From the NCBI GenBank assembly GCA_007122945.1, contig SKSP01000318.1, positions 1 to 6,714 of the forward strand: DNA of 6,714 nt, written 5' to 3'. The notes beneath the pieces are model-generated. The model ran no database searches. It was not told the origin of the DNA and saw only the letters and a list, made by a program, of their open reading frames with translations. Position numbers and translations under genes: made by a program. Shown in pieces: positions 5,690-6,714 of the stretch; the stretch's first letter is position 1; the number at the start of each line of letters is the position of its first letter. This stretch comes from Ilumatobacteraceae bacterium (lineage in GTDB: Bacteria; Actinomycetota; Acidimicrobiia; Acidimicrobiales; Ilumatobacteraceae).

Positions 5690-5714
5690 GGGACCGGTCG
5701 TCGGGAACCGTCCC
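5690..5714. terminator. Probable bidirectional hairpin terminator
   Basis: In the 37-bp gap between the convergent 250-aa and DUF427 genes, GGGACCGGT (5690-5698) pairs with ACCGTCCC (5707-5714) with one bulged C, leaving an 8-nt loop. The hairpin starts directly after the stop at 5687-5689. There is no T-run on either side, as is usual for GC-rich actinobacterial terminators. Confidence 0.5.
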
Positions 5715-5726
5715 AGCGCCACGAGG

Positions 5727-6230
5727 TCACCAGTGGGCGGTGCCGGGCGCGCCCTTGAACGGACCGGTGACGTTGGCGGTGATCCAGCCGCCGTAGAACG
5801 ACCCGTCGTTGGGGGCCACCCGCTCGTCGTCCACCCAGCACTCGTCGAGGGACTGCGCGTAGAACGCCCAGTGGTCGACGATCGGTGCGAACGGTGCCGT
5901 GACCGCCGGGTAGGTCCACGCCGCGTCGGCGGCCACGTCGTCGCCGACCACCACGTCCGCATAGTGCGCCGACCCCTTCCACTCGCAGAACGTGCGCCGT
6001 TCGCTCGGACGGAGTCGGTCGAGGTCGACGTGCTCGGGCGCGACGTAGTACGCGGGCGGTTGGCTCGTCTCCAGCACGCGGTGCGCCTCGGGTGCTTCGA
6101 CGATCGTCACGCCGGCGTGGACGACACGTATGCGCCACGGCACCCGCTCGATCCGGGGCGGCCGGGGGAAGTCCCACACCGATTCGATCGGCTTGCCGTT
6201 CGTCGCGAGCTCGGTCACGACCACGATCAT
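5727..6230 (-). CDS. DUF427 domain-containing protein
   Basis: A 167-aa soluble protein that closely fits the DUF427 family, which has no firmly established activity. The signature segments are all present: ESVWDFPRPP (16-25), RVRVV-like strand RIRVVHAGVTI (33-43), RVLETSQPPAYY (51-62), FCEWKGSAHY (81-90), AAWTYP (103-108), HWAFY (120-124), FYGGWIT (145-151) and GPFKGAPGT (156-164). One whole domain fills the protein and nothing appears missing. ATG 6230 is the preferred start. A GTG at 6218 would also keep the whole domain, and the frame is open back to a GTG at 6269, 1 nt after the rsgA stop. No start has a strong ribosome site. The gene follows rsgA on the same strand with a 40-bp gap and is probably co-transcribed, which does not by itself suggest a ribosomal role. 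Confidence 0.9.
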   Translation of the reverse strand: MIVVVTELATNGKPIESVWDFPRPPRIERVPWRIRVVHAGVTIVEAPEAHRVLETSQPPAYYVAPEHVDLDRLRPSERRTFCEWKGSAHYADVVVGDDVAADAAWTYPAVTAPFAPIVDHWAFYAQSLDECWVDDERVAPNDGSFYGGWITANVTGPFKGAPGTAHW

Positions 6231-6270
6231 CCCGCGGTCCGCGGCGGTCCGCCACGCGGAGCAGCACACG

Positions 6271-6714
6271 TCACGTCCCGGCGGGGCGTGGGCGACGGTG
6301 CCCCCGCCGGTCGCCGCGCCGCTCCCACTCCCGTTGCTCGTCCTCGAGTGCGGCCTCCTCGGCGACGAGCCGCTCGAGGCTCTCGAAGCGCGCCGGGTCG
6401 AGCCCGCCGGAGGCGATCGCCGCCTGCACGGCGCAGCCGGGCTCCCGGTCGTGTTTGCAGTCGCGGAAGCGGCAGTGGTCCATCAACTCGAACACGTCGG
6501 CGAAGGCGCGCTCGATCCCGTCGCCCGAGAGCCAGAGGCTGAGCGCCCGCACGCCGGGCGTGTCGAGCAGCCACCCGCCGGTCGGGAGCGGGACGAGCTG
6601 GGCGGCGACGGTGGTGTGACGACCGCGCTGGTCGGCATCGCGCACCTCGGTCGTGGCCTGCACGTCGCGTCCGACGAGCGCGTTCACGAGGGTCGACTTG
6701 CCGACCCCGCTGGC
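6271..6714 (-). CDS. rsgA: Ribosome small subunit-dependent GTPase RsgA (5'-partial)
   Basis: The C-terminal 147 residues of RsgA (YjeQ/YloQ), the circularly permuted GTPase that binds the 30S subunit during late assembly and helps release immature-state factors. The window edge cuts the gene within its G1 P-loop: SGVGKSTLVNALVG (2-15 of the visible part). GRHTT (31-35) matches the G2/switch I region and DTPGVR (51-56) is G3. The family's zinc site follows as C81, C86, H88 and C94 in the pattern C-x4-C-x-H-x5-C. The G4 and G5 motifs and the OB domain precede G1 in this permuted family and so lie outside the window. The C terminus is a Glu-rich helix followed by an Arg-rich tail (131-145), which may contact rRNA. 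The DUF427 gene follows downstream. Confidence 0.95.
   Translation of the reverse strand, partial: ASGVGKSTLVNALVGRDVQATTEVRDADQRGRHTTVAAQLVPLPTGGWLLDTPGVRALSLWLSGDGIERAFADVFELMDHCRFRDCKHDREPGCAVQAAIASGGLDPARFESLERLVAEEAALEDEQREWERRGDRRGHRRPRPAGT

Noticed and set aside
4620..6542. A 640-residue plus-strand open frame
   Set aside because: It crosses four convincing genes in the wrong frame or strand, and its product is Ser/Arg/Pro-rich without any recognisable domain.

Overview
The window is very GC-rich, densely packed DNA with GTG starts, 4-bp GTGA overlaps and apparently leaderless promoters (a TAnnnT -10 box whose expected start point falls on or next to the start codon). This suggests a high-GC actinobacterium. 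The gene mix (actinobacterial Tad-type pilins, an FeS-type photolyase, DUF427) would suit an Acidimicrobiia-like lineage, but the lineage is an inference.

Layout. (1) 1-585, plus strand: the end of a Tad/Flp-type pilus locus, with a DUF4244 pilin-like peptide (5' end outside the window) and a TadE-like pseudopilin whose start codon is probably a non-canonical CTG overlapping the previous stop. (2) 586-709: gap with a perfect 10-bp inverted repeat, a second palindrome and a promoter. (3) 710-2912, plus strand: a tight three-gene operon of a single STAS-domain protein, a 495-aa prokaryotic [4Fe-4S] (6-4) photolyase/cryptochrome (FeS-BCP/PhrB family) and a DUF952 protein. (4) 2858-4852, minus strand: a 664-aa exported and membrane-anchored protein joining a Vps62/DUF946-like domain to a polytopic membrane domain. 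Its 3' end overlaps the DUF952 gene by 55 bp tail to tail. (5) 4937-5689, plus strand, divergent from (4): an unrecognised 250-aa two-span membrane protein with an Asp/Pro-rich linker. (6) 5727-6714, minus strand: a DUF427 protein downstream of rsgA, the circularly permuted ribosome-assembly GTPase, which is cut off by the window edge at its P-loop.

How the genes relate. The STAS, photolyase and DUF952 genes share one promoter and have 2-nt or overlapping junctions, so they are almost certainly co-transcribed; no functional link is established. The Vps62-like and 250-aa membrane proteins share an 84-bp divergent intergenic region and may be co-regulated. rsgA and DUF427 form a separate minus-strand unit that meets the 250-aa gene at a likely bidirectional hairpin terminator.

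The points most worth a second look are the Vps62-like/membrane fusion, the altered electron-transfer positions in the photolyase, the STAS domain without a phosphorylatable serine, the probable CTG start of tadE, and two promoters with identical leaderless geometry. I see no RNA genes, mobile elements or CRISPR arrays.
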